A stretch of DNA of 64,000 nucleotides from Calamus simplicifolius (taxonomy: Eukaryota; Streptophyta; Magnoliopsida; Arecales; Arecaceae), in the NCBI GenBank assembly GCA_900491605.1, contig UESW01004260.1:553755-617754 (forward strand), written 5' to 3'. Below the pieces are notes generated by a model. That model ran no database searches and was not told the DNA's origin. It worked only from the letters and a program-made list of their open reading frames with translations. Shown piece by piece: positions 1-12,000 of the stretch (position 1 is the first letter of the stretch; each line of letters starts with the position of its first letter). A program made the translations under genes and the position numbers.

Positions 1-7
1 GCAGAAG

Positions 8-3000
8 GCTGTGTTGGGTTATGCACTATTACTACGAAGGGGTTTGCTCATGGCAATGGTGAGAATATTTGACTTTTATTTAAGTTTGTTAGTTATATTA
101 CATCAAGATTTAAAAAGATCTGCATTATTAGATTCCCTTTTTTAAACAAAAATTTACATTTGGTAACTCTAGGAAGTGATAGGGTTTTGAACCTGATTCA
201 TGGTATGCAGAAGCCACATGTTGTGCATTCCTTCATGTGTATGTGTTTAGAACGTTCATATGAAAACTCTTTTCCTTATATGCTTGATTGTCTTCAAAAA
301 CTTGTTCCGTTTCCTCATACTGGAAATCTCTGAGTTTTGTTAGATGCCACTTTTTATAGCTGATTCTACCTAAACAATTCAGGAACTTCGGCAATCATAT
401 TATGTTGTTGTTGAACTGTCAAAAGGGATCCAATAATAGTGAAAGCTAAGAAGTTTTAATTAGTTTGATGATAGTGTTTGCTGATGATGGCTACATTTCT
501 GTTGCAATGAGAATCCTTTGCTGCTTCCTTGATCAGGCTTGGAGCTAGAGGTGCAATTTATGTGGAAGAAGTAATGAAATAAAGCAATCAATTAAAAAAT
601 AAAATAAATAAATAAAAAAACTTAAAATTTAAAAAAGATCTAGGAACTTTTTATGGAGGATGGATGGATGTTTCAAGTTGATGGGGATAGGAGGAGAGAT
701 GGGGGCACAGGTGAAGTGAAGTGGTGTGGGAAACAAAGAGAGGGGCCAAAGAGGCTGCCTGGGGCTGGGGTAGAGAGAGAGCACTTGTTTTTTTTTTTTT
801 TTTTTTTTTTGGGGGGGGGGGGGGGGGTGCGGTTGGGAGTTGTGTGCGATGTGATGGGAAGAGAGAAGTTGGTTAGGGGAAGGAAGGGGTGCTTGGGAAA
901 AAAGGGTTGGGGGGGAAGTTGGGGTGGGCAGGCATTGAGAAAAGAGAGCATAAGCGAGGAGAGGGTGAGGCATGGGCGGGAGGGAGAAGCAGGTGTGAGA
1001 AAGAGGGAATGGTAGCTGGGGTTGGGAGGGAAAGTTGGTTGGGAGCATGTCATTGAAGATAAAATCTCAATCAGGTTCAACAATGGCCAGGTGAAGGAAA
1101 TAATTCATGTAACTGAGAGAAAAATAAAACATTTTTTGAATGTTTACTTAAAATGCCCATGTAATGTATTTTTGAGATGCTATTTTTCTTAAAAAAAAGG
1201 ATATTTTGGTCCAAAAATTCGATAGGCAGAATCTGTTTATCATATTCCACTCATTTTATGATATAGTATAGGCTTCTTAATTGTTAAAAGAAATATATTT
1301 ATTTAAGACATTTTTTAAACTATTAAATATCAAATACATCGCACTGTTGTTAGCATGCAATAGCAAATAGTCGGAAGGAGAAGGCTTCTGCTTGTGCAGA
1401 CACTGCATCGGCTTTTTTTCGGGGTGGGGGTGGTTGTGTTGCGGAGAGATCAAAATAAGGAAAGACTAAGAGAACAGGCTTGTTTTTGAGTTGTGCTTTG
1501 GCAGATATTCTAGATAGCAAGTTCTTGAGAAGTAGTGGTATAAGATTTAAAAATGTGATATAGAGTTTAGGGGCCTGTTTGGGACAGCATAGCTGAGTAC
1601 TGTTAAAACCATCTGAGACAATTATTGCTCAATCCATGGTAAACTCGGGTTATTTGGATTCAATATCTGGCAATTTTTGGTGAATCTAATCCATTGATGT
1701 ATTTTGACAGCCTTTGGCTTATCCGATTCAGCTCAGCTGGGTTTTTGAGTCTGATTGGCAAGTTTTTGGACTGTGCTTCCATTTTGAATATCAATTTTTA
1801 AAATATATAAGTTTGCCTTTCTGGTTGTTTTATATGATTTGTTACAGTAGTTTCTGGTTGTTTTATGATTTGTAATAGTAGTTTGTTTGATAAGATTCAG
1901 CTTGTCTTAGCAAACATGTGTGTGAATTTAGACAGCATGACTAATAAAGTTTTGCACTCACCTTTCCTGTTTATGTCACAAGGAGATTTTAACAAGTTTC
2001 TTGTGTATGAAAAATCATGCAACTTTCCCGAACTGCACTTCCACATTTTGCTGTTGTAACTCAAGGATTTGCTGTTGTAACTTTCCTGAACTGCACTCAA
2101 TTTTTCCTTTTCCTCTTTCATTCAGGTTTTACCCTTACCATTATGCACCTTTTGCATCTGACCTCAAGGATTTAGGTCAATTAGATATAAACTTCAAAAT
2201 TGGTGTGCCTTTTAAACCTTTCAATCAGCTAATGGGGGTGTTTCCATCTGCAAGGTGAAGTTCCTCAAACATTTTCTTTGAGTTTTAAATTATATCATGT
2301 GGAAGACCGGCTAAAATAGTGTAGTCATTTGCAGTTCGCATGCTCTTCCTTTGCACTATAGGCAATTGATGATCGATCCAAACTCTCCCATAATCGATTT
2401 CTATCCAACTGGTAATGTTTTATGTTCACATCATGGTCTTCCTTTTGTTTTGGATCTATGACAATTCTCATGCTTTTACTCTGCTTGCCAGATTTTGAGG
2501 TAGATATGAATGGAAAGAGATTTTCCTGGCAGGTACAATTATATTCCAATTGCATATTGGATCTATAATTTTTCTTGATTTAATTTTTCCCCCACTCTCC
2601 CATTTTGATTATGTAGTTGGAATATAGATTGATGCTTCCTACTTGCAGGGTGTTGTAAAACTTCCTTTTATTGATGAGGCTCGGTTACTTGCTGAGATTG
2701 AAAACTTGGAGCATACTTTAACGGTATAACTGACCCCTGCTATTGCACCATAAGCATCTTACTTTGTGCATTAGAAAGCTACTTCTCCAAAAGAATCTAA
2801 ATATTGTTTCTTTCTTTTTCCCCAGGATGAGGAAGTGCGTCGAAACAGTGTCATGTTTGACATGCTCTTCGTTAATGTTTCTCACCCTCTATCTCCATAC
2901 ATATTCTCTCTTAGTAGCAATTATGGACAACTGTCAGAGAAGAGCGTGCTGGGATAAAAGAAAAACTTGACCCCATAGCCAGGTCTGTACTACCAAGCTT

Positions 3001-6000
3001 AAATTATGCCCTAGCTCTTAAGGAAAATGGAAAAGAAAGTTGAATACATGTAAGAGAAATTTCAAGTTTAAACCTCTATGTCAGCCGATGTTTTTTGGTC
3101 AGGTACCATTTTGGTGCATGTTGAATGATTTTTGGAGAGAAAAAGAATAATAGTTAACTTGAGAAGTTTGGTAGAGAAGAGAGAATATAATACCCTAAAA
3201 TAATCCCACATTGGATGGAAAAAAAAAGTTTGAAGAGCTTATCATTCAAGTTCACCTATTATGAATTAACTTGCACTCGAGTTTTTAAGGCTATGCTGTT
3301 TTGGCTGGTTAATTAGACTAATAAGTGGGTTTGGGTGTTGCTAATGGTATCAAAGCCGATTCAAGTGTATGAAAGTTGGTGGGTAGGAGGAAAAGGGCTA
3401 CCCATGGAATAGAAGTAGAGTTCCGTTATGGTGTAGAGCTATCTTTGCAGTATCAACAACTCAATCGGGGATGCTTGTGGCATGCAATGAGGACGTTGCT
3501 ACTTTAAAAAGCTTATAATTCAAGTTCATCTCCTAACAATTAATTTGCTCTTGAGTTTTTAGGATCACATGTTTTTGATCTGCTAACAAGTTAATTGGAC
3601 TAGCAGATGGGATTGGGCCGTTACAAATGGTATTAGAGCCGATTCTCGTGTGTGGAAGTTGGTAGGTTGGAGAAAAGTGCTAATCATGGGACAATGGTAG
3701 AGTTCCGCTATGATGTGGAGCTACCCTTGTAGCATCAACAACCTGGCCCGAGATAGATTCTGGCTTGCTTATATTATGCGACGAGAACGTCACATTGTAA
3801 GGGAGAAAGATTGTAATACTCTAAAATAGTCTAACATCGGATGAGAAAGAAAAGTTTGAAGAACTTATAACTCAAGTTCACTTGTTATTAACTTTCACTC
3901 GAGTTTTTAAGGCTAAGTGGTTTTGGCCTATTAATAAGTTGATTGAATTAATACGTGGGTTTAAGGCGTTATAGAGAACCTACTTTATATTTACTTTTTT
4001 CACTTTTATATTTATTGTTAATTTTGCACTTCTAAAACTAATAAAATAAAAAGGCATATGGTCCTTTTTGATTATTAAACAAGTTGATCTGATACATGTT
4101 CAGTCTGAATACAAATTTTCTGTTACTCGTTACATTCTATCATCTAACTAATGACAAAGAGTAATTGCCCTTCAGTGGAGTCATTTGTGCCATACTCACT
4201 GTACTTGCTTGTCTGGATCCTCCTTATGTGTGATATATTGGATTATCTAATTTAGATCCTGCTAGATTAGAATAATACTAGATACTAAAAATTGTTTAAA
4301 TGTAGGTTTGAGATCCATTTGGAACCTCTTGTCAGAGTTAAAACTTATATTCTAGTCATTAAGACTCCAAGCCACAAAATATCCTTTGACACACTGACTT
4401 CGCAGCCTAGGAAATAAATAGTCCAGATATTTGAAGGTTTTCTAGAAAGATAACAGCAAAGAGCTGACAAAATGATTTCTGACAGGCAATTTCATAATTA
4501 AACTTGGGATTGATGTATCCTATGTCTTACATTGTTTTAATGAACACTATTTACATGGGAATTTGGAACCATATTAGATACTAGTTGAATGATTGATATA
4601 TCCATGGTTACAATGATCAACCATTTTAGGTTTTGTTCGGAATTACTAATGTTAGAGTTCAATAACTTACTACTGCAAAAGAATTACCTTTAGTCCTTAC
4701 CACAAATATTGCAACATGAGTTTGCTGCTAGAGGGTCTTATGTCATTGTCTAAAAGATAGGAAAGCATCCTGCTCTATTTGTCAATGGGTTAGGTTTAAC
4801 CTGACCTGATCTGACCGGGCTCAACTCAGGATGAGGATCCAATTACTTGACTGTTAACCCTATTTGAAGGACTGTCATCCCCTCTCCTTGATGCGATTGG
4901 GGGTGCTTCAGGCTTTAATTTGAGGCCAAGTTCGGTGCAGATGATTGGGCGGGTGACTACATTGTGGATGGTGGTGGTGGTGGTTGGTTGGGTGGTATAG
5001 TGGTCGAGGGCAGAGGAGTAGAGGCTGACATGGTTACAGAGGAGGGTGGTGGGGGTAGGGACTTGGAGGGGAGCTGGCTGCAGCCTTGGAGTGGCTTCTT
5101 GAGGTGGTTGAGGGTGAGGAGTTGGCCGGAGATGGTGTTCATGTCCATGGTAGTGAGGAGGTGGATGAAGATGCCTTGTTTAGGATGTAAGAAACGCCTA
5201 ATTCTTAGCACTTAGTGCATCATACTTTGAGTGCACCTTTGGGGTATAAGAAGTATCTAACCCTTAGCACCATGGGCCTCACACCTTAGGTGTACTTGAA
5301 GTGCAAAAAAAGCATGCCTTTCTTAATAAGCTATATTTGTAATATCTTTTTAACTTTATTATATTTATTAGACTATGTTGGCACCATCTCATACACAATT
5401 ATTTTTCTATAAAAAGTTAAAATTGAAAGACAGAGATGAAACATAAAAAATAATGCTGTCATCTAAAAAAGAGGATGGATGACATCAAGGGACTATAGAT
5501 CTCAACTGAGAAAGAGGAGGCTTTTCATTGAGCTATAAGGCTAAATATTACTATTATGATTTTTTTTAAATTTTTTATTATGTATTATGATCTTATTTAT
5601 ATAAATTATTTTATCATTTATTTAGGGATGGCAACGGTCCGAGGATGGCCCGGGGCGGTCTATACCGGTCTTTCCGTCCCGTTAAGCAGTTATAATTAAT
5701 GGGACGGGGACGGGAATACCTGGCTGGGTAAACGGGTACCCACTAGGTACCTGTTTATCCATTTAGATAATATGGAGACTAATCGAGATGATGATATTGA
5801 TATATATAAGAGATTCTTCGACTCTGGATAAGGAAGAAGAGAACAAAAAGTAAGAAAACAACTAACAAGGAAAAAAAATCAGAAAATGAAGATTTTCAAC
5901 ACAACCGTACAAAAAAATACATTCAAATTTTAAAAAAATAAATAAAGAGATATCTTTCTAAAGAGATGAGTATACCAGAAAAAGAAAAGGGTGTTGGTGG

Positions 6001-9000
6001 GCATCGATATGGCAGTAATTGGCAAAGATAGACGATAGACTAATGGAGCTAGGTTCTCGTCTTGGTTCAGAACTTTAGATTAGTTGCGTGAAAGAAGGAA
6101 AAGCAAGAGACGGTTACGTGAAATAAGAAAGAGCAAGAGTCAGGATTATATATATTTTATTTATTTTTAATTTTTAATATATTAATATATATATTTAAAA
6201 TTTAAATATATTATATTAAAGTTAACGGGGATGGGATGGGTAAACGGGGATGGGGCAGAGAATACCGTCCATGAGCTATATACCCGTTTAGCCGTTAGCA
6301 AAAAATCTCCGTTACCCGTTAAGCCGTTTAGACCGGGGATTCCCCTATCCGTTAAAAATAGTACCGGCCGGGTAAACGGTCAAACGAAAAAAATTACCAT
6401 CCCTACATTTATTTACGTCTTACTACGTTTAGGCACACGCTTGCGCTTTGTGCCTTACGCCAAGGCTCTAATTGCTGTTTGCACTAAAGGCTTTTAACAA
6501 CACTAGGCCATGGGCTTTGGAGGTGGCAGGGAAGCAGGCGATGCAACATCTCCATTGGAGGCAAAGGTGGAGGAGATGATGGGAGTTGGCGGAATAGAGT
6601 TGAGATGTCATGGCATATCTTTTTGCAAATGATGTCTTGATTTCCACTCAGGTTCTTGCTTAAGGATGAGTACTTGGGTTAGGTCAGGTCATGTTGGTTC
6701 AGCTTCATGTTGGGTTGGGTTCTGATACAGCCCATTGACAGGTCTACTTTTTGCAGTAAGCATTTGTATATTTGATAAGCTGCCTTATAAGTACGCAGGC
6801 AATCGCACTTGATAAAATATGTAATTGTCCTGCATTGTTGTTGGAAAGCATGCAGTAAGGTTTTGCATTGATTGGAATTTTTTTATTATTTCCTTCAAGT
6901 TTAGATTCCAAATGTAAGTTACCGTTTAATAGAGGGAGGATTGTGGGTCTTCATAGAAACAGCATAAGTCAATTTTATGTATGTCCAGGTTGTGCAATTT
7001 CTTTCGGCATAGAGTTGACAGTATTCTAGCTTTTAAATCATGACTTGTCGTATGGTCCCACATCAGTGTGTACCAGTTGTATTGTATTGGTACCAACCCA
7101 TACCGGGCATACCGATACTGCACTAAGATAATACGACAATAGGACCTTAATCCCAAACTACTTGCGGTTGGTTATAGTAACCCTTTTTTTTCCATTCAGC
7201 TTGGTTTTTAAGTTATATTTTTTTGTAAGATGCAAAGAATTTAAATCTTTATGTGTCACTTCTTCTTCTCATATAATTTTTAATGTACTTTTAAGATTTT
7301 AAATCTTTCTTTATCACTTCTATATTGATACCGTGTTAAAATGCTAATAGTATAAAGGTCGGCATGTAGATTGCAAACCTTGCCTTAAATAATAAATCTA
7401 GTCAAATACCCAGCTTCCCTATTTAGGTTTTGATGCTATATGGGGCTATTAGTAGTATTTATTAGGAAGGAAAGAACGGAAAAAGGAGAGAATTCCTCTA
7501 TTGTGTTATTGTGCAGAAAAAAAGTATTTCATTCTTCTATGGTAAGTTGTGATATTGAAAATAAATAGCTTTCATGCTGATATTGCTAGACTTTTAAGGT
7601 GCTCTGACTTCTCTTTTGTTGGATTTTGATTCTCTCTATTTCTCTCTTGATTTTTCATGCTTGGTTCTTCCAGTAAGAAGGGAATGATAGAGTGACTAAT
7701 TCTCTCTGTTTAAATGCTGAATTGTGTCACCTGAATTGCTTCTTTGGACATTCTGATTGGATGATTTGGTGAAATGTGCACTCTCTGGTGCGCTTGCGTA
7801 TCTACTTATTTAGATATGGTGAGAGTATGCATTCAGCATTTAGTGCATGGTTGTGGAGTTTATGGTAATGAGCTGATTTGCTGGATGTTGAAGTTACTTT
7901 GCTGTTGAAACCTAGTTTAGAGCTATTATAGTTTTAAATTTAGATTAAATTCCATGATGAGATTTAAACATCCTCAGGTTGTTTGGAGGCTTTGGATGGT
8001 GTTAACCATGGTTAATTAGCCACTTTAGCCCTTCTTTGAAAAGGTTGCACGAACAGGGTATAGGTGTTACTGTTCATACTTACTATATCTTGAATGATGC
8101 AAGCAGTAAGTGGGGCTAATGGTTGTTAACTTGGAAAACCATAAAAGTAGGTGCTGTAGGGTTTGGATATTGGAAATAAAAGACTTGTGTTTCAAAGTGT
8201 TTTCATCTCTTTCTTTTCTCTCTCTTAATCTTTGCTGACCTTATCTTTTCTCTATTCCTTTATGTCTTGTTTTCTTGTTTTATCAACATGATGTTTTGTT
8301 CACTGGAATGAGCATTCGAAAGGAATGGCGATTCCAACTTTGGCCCCATTTCAGTGTTTGGTATGAAAACAAATGGTGGAATCACATTTTCTTTGGAATC
8401 TTGATTCCTTTGTTTGAAGAAATGGTAGTACCACTTGTACATGGGAGGATTGGTCATTCCCATGAAAATGAGAATGAATGATATTTTTGGTAATGAACTA
8501 ACTCACAATATTTATAGTAAGATAGTAACAAATAATATATTTGTACGAGTTAAGTATAGATGGTTGTGGTGTAAAATAAAACTAAATAATTTATAAATAT
8601 TTTGTTAAATTGGAAAATAATGAAAATACCAAGTAGCATGCATTGTAAAACCAAACTTGGAATCTTGCCCCTTGGACAGCCCAATATTAAAGCCAATGTT
8701 CTGCCTCACGAACACCAGACTGCACGGTCTGAAAAGGATAAAAACTGATGTGATCAAGACATTGTAGGTGCTTGTGATGGGATGGATGCAACTTCCCTCA
8801 TAAGTAATGGGTGGCATAGCCTGCAGGTCTCCTTTTTTTCATCCATTTCTTAATGACCCCTGAGGGGCTTGGGAGCTTCAGTTTACAACCACATCCAAAG
8901 ATGTTACTGTGTGGACCTGCATTCTGGCAATGTTGCCGGCTTTAGTCCCTATGTAGGAAGCCAGAAATCAGGATATACAATATAATTAGTTAATAAAAAT

Positions 9001-12000
9001 AAAAATAGTAAATAAGGATTATAAACGGTAAGTCATAATAATCGAAGAGAACATAAAAAAATGGGCTGTCCCTCAAAGGAATTTTAGTGATAGTCATTAT
9101 AAAATTATTTCTATGTCTTAGTTAATGATATATTAAAAAAATATAAAAGTGATTACATTACAGTATTTAGCTAATATATATATATATTAGAATTCAATTC
9201 CTATTCTTTTTTCAAGCATTATTTTGTTTCATGTCCTAATGTTGGAAAGGAATTGTGATCTGATTCCCTATTTGCCATTCCCATACCATTCCAGCTCTTT
9301 TCATTGCCTTCATCTAAATGTAGCATAATTGTTTAAAATTTGTTGGATCTTCTCACAAATACTTCAGTTACTATTTAATTGAAGTCCAGATTTCACAAAT
9401 GCATCACAATATATGCTCTGTTGGTTCAGCATGATTCCATGTTTTTGCTTCCTGTTGCTAAAACTCAGTGCAGACATTTCAGGTTAATGGGAACCCTAAT
9501 GTTCCCTTATCAAGGTTCTCTGAATCTGCTAAGCTCTAGGCCTAACCCTAGAGCTACACCACTTCTCAAATACTATCTGCAGCATTGTGTGCCTTCTGTC
9601 ATCACGTCCTGATTCCTTCTCAATTATCCTCTGTTGACTCATTTGTGAAATGAACTTTCTGGGAAAAATAAAAGGCTTGGATTTATTTGGAGATTTTGTG
9701 ATAGAACAGATTATCTTGGCTAGGTTTTCCAATTTGTAATAATACTTTGAATAAAATCTATGCTATTTTTATAAAATACATACATAAAAATGTTATTGAT
9801 GAGTATGATTTGTTTCCTTATGAGTTTACTCCATTTTTTTCTTGCAGTGGTGGAATGAATGGATATTTGTCCCTTTGTGATGGAGATCCGTGCCCTCCTG
9901 TCTTCAGGTCTCCTGTTAAAGGAATGGAAGATATAATGGATAATCAAGTCATGTAAGCAATGTCCCTAATCTGTAAATAGTAGAATTGTTACCAACACTA
10001 TCAAAAATTTTGCATTCACAACCTTTACATTTTTCAGATGTTCTATATACAAACTTCCAGATGCACATAAACATATCACCAGACCACCACCAGGTGTCAT
10101 TTTTCCGAAGAAGGTATGCATTTTGCTTGAAGATTTTTTCCAATAATTTGATATATGTTATTACCAGATTTAATGTGCTTATTTGTCAATCAGTATGTGT
10201 GTATCTGCATATGCATATGTATTCGCTTGTGCATACATGTGCATGCATGCGCACTACCTTAGATTTTTTTTATTTGATGCTGCTTGCTCAAGTTCTTTCC
10301 GATCTGTGATCTGGTTGGTTGCACCTTGGGTAGTTTTGTACTTTAGAATATTTAAACTCTTTTTATACAATTTATTTTAGTTTAATTTTTTCATTAGAAT
10401 TAGTATGTTGCTGAACTTTTCTTCTTTCTAGTTATTTTTTGTTAAGCTTCTTACCTTTCATTTTATGCATAATTAGTTAATGAAACCTTGATTATTTTAT
10501 ATGCATAGATGTAATGTGCAAGTGATATGTAGGTTTGATTCCTGTAGCAAAATCTCTGTGATGTTCTCAGGGTTTCTCTGTAAGCTGACACGGAATTTTG
10601 TGATGCCAAACTCTTATCACCATAGACACTGGTTTTGAGTTTGGTTGTGGAGAATAATTCTGGAGGAATAATTCATGTGTTCCTCAGAGCACTGGTTTAG
10701 TTATGTTGAGCACTTTCTTGACAACTTATCTGATTAATGATGATGCTCAAACTTGCATTTAATTCAAAAATGTATAGGTTAATGCTGGGAGGGTGGGAGT
10801 AAGCAAAAAATCACCTTAAGGTGAAAATGGAACAGATGGGTAGTGGAGGGAGGTGGCTTGTATTTCTGTATATCTAATCTTTAACCCTTAGGTCTGTTTG
10901 GTTGGATGAAAGTGGCAAAAGTTGAAGAGGCCCACTTCAGATCACTTTGGACCCTTCCTCTGTGAAGTCATTAAGTTGCCTTTGTAGTTGTGATTTACTG
11001 AACTGGAAAGAACTTTTGGGCTGGCAGAACTGCAATTCAGTGGTCACTTTGGGCAAGCAAGCAATCCTAATTGTATTTTCCATGCAGCTTAGCTTTAAGG
11101 CTAGCCCATGATTGGTCAAGTTAAGTTATCTCAACTTAATCTACATGACTTCTGAGTTCAAAGGTTTTTGGGTCTATTTTGATATGCGCTTTTGAATATG
11201 GGTCCCGTGTGCCAACCATTCAAGACTGGAGCCACACTATGTAATTGGGAGAAATGAGATTCCAGATTTTCTACTCATGTTTGTTGTCTCTTTAAGTTGT
11301 CTGAACAAAGAAGAGTGCATGCTATGTGCATCGTCTGTGTAGGTTGACAGTTCCATGCAAGCTGTCTGCTGTTGGGCAAAAGAAGATATTTGAAAATTAA
11401 TTTACATATCTATATCCTTGATCAATCTTTAAATAGGAAAAAGGCCACATTCAATATTATTATGATGGATTGAACTGATTATTGGAAGAACCTAATTATC
11501 CACCTCAAGCTGGGGAAAAGGTATCCATGTGTCTGGCACTGATACTCCTTTGGGTTTGGACATGAATGTCTGTATGACAAAGCAATGTTGGTTGAACATA
11601 ACTTGGCGATATTTCCATCTTCTCCTGATGATGCTTCAAGATTTTAGACAATTTGGTCAAAATTTAATACCTTTGGAAATCAAACTTGTTAATGGACTGT
11701 TGTTACTTAGTGATCAAACAGAACTGCAGATTTTCAGCAGTCAAAGTGACACTAAGCTTAAGTTTCCTAGTAATATACTCCAGTGGAGTGCACAATTCAT
11801 CATGTTTGCAATAGATAAATTAGTGAAGCATGACAATCAGTTGGAATGTCCGCAAACAGGCGCCAGTTGCACCTAATGGTTTGCAGTTTTGAACGACAAG
11901 CAATGCTGCTGATATCTAGAACTTTGCACTGGATGTGTCGAAGCACTGTTGAATTGTGATGCTTGTTTATAGGGCAGTCTATGACTGCATATCACTTGGC

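Larger units (their letters stand above)
3186..3973 (+). mobile_element. TRIM retrotransposon with three LTR copies (LTR-int-LTR-int-LTR)
   Basis: This non-coding element is flanked by a perfect 5-bp TSD GAGAA (3181-3185 and 3974-3978). It has three related terminal-repeat copies: 3186-3343, 3504-3625 (5' part missing) and 3812-3973. Each of the first two is followed by a primer binding site (PBS), TGGTATCAAAGCC at 3345 and TGGTATTAGAGCC at 3628, which match the initiator tRNA-Met pattern. The two internal segments are related to each other (e.g. GTAGAGTTCCG followed by ATCAACAAC). There is no coding capacity. This is a TRIM that has become a tandem through LTR recombination or template switching. 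It lies in the XRN intron 2983-9847. Confidence 0.8.
2983..9847 (+). other. Large XRN intron (6.9 kb) enlarged by transposons
   Basis: The intron lies between the exons ending at 2982 and starting at 9848. Besides the TRIM and the hAT MITE it holds a GGTGG-rich patch (4960-5170) and AT-rich sequence. Around 8300-9300 the word GGAATG recurs, which hints at another old MITE, but no reliable termini were found. No gene is seen on either strand. Confidence 0.7.

Noticed and set aside
629..1083. Open frames of 120-139 codons on both strands in the purine-rich intron part
   Set aside because: Low-complexity Pro/Ser or Gly/Arg composition across the T/G run; they lie inside an XRN intron.
8260..9310. 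Possible MITE with recurrent GGAATG/CATTCC words
   Set aside because: No matching termini or target duplication could be fixed by eye.
11529..11876. 115-codon plus-strand frame in an XRN intron
   Set aside because: No recognisable motif, no splice context, and it lies between two secure exons.
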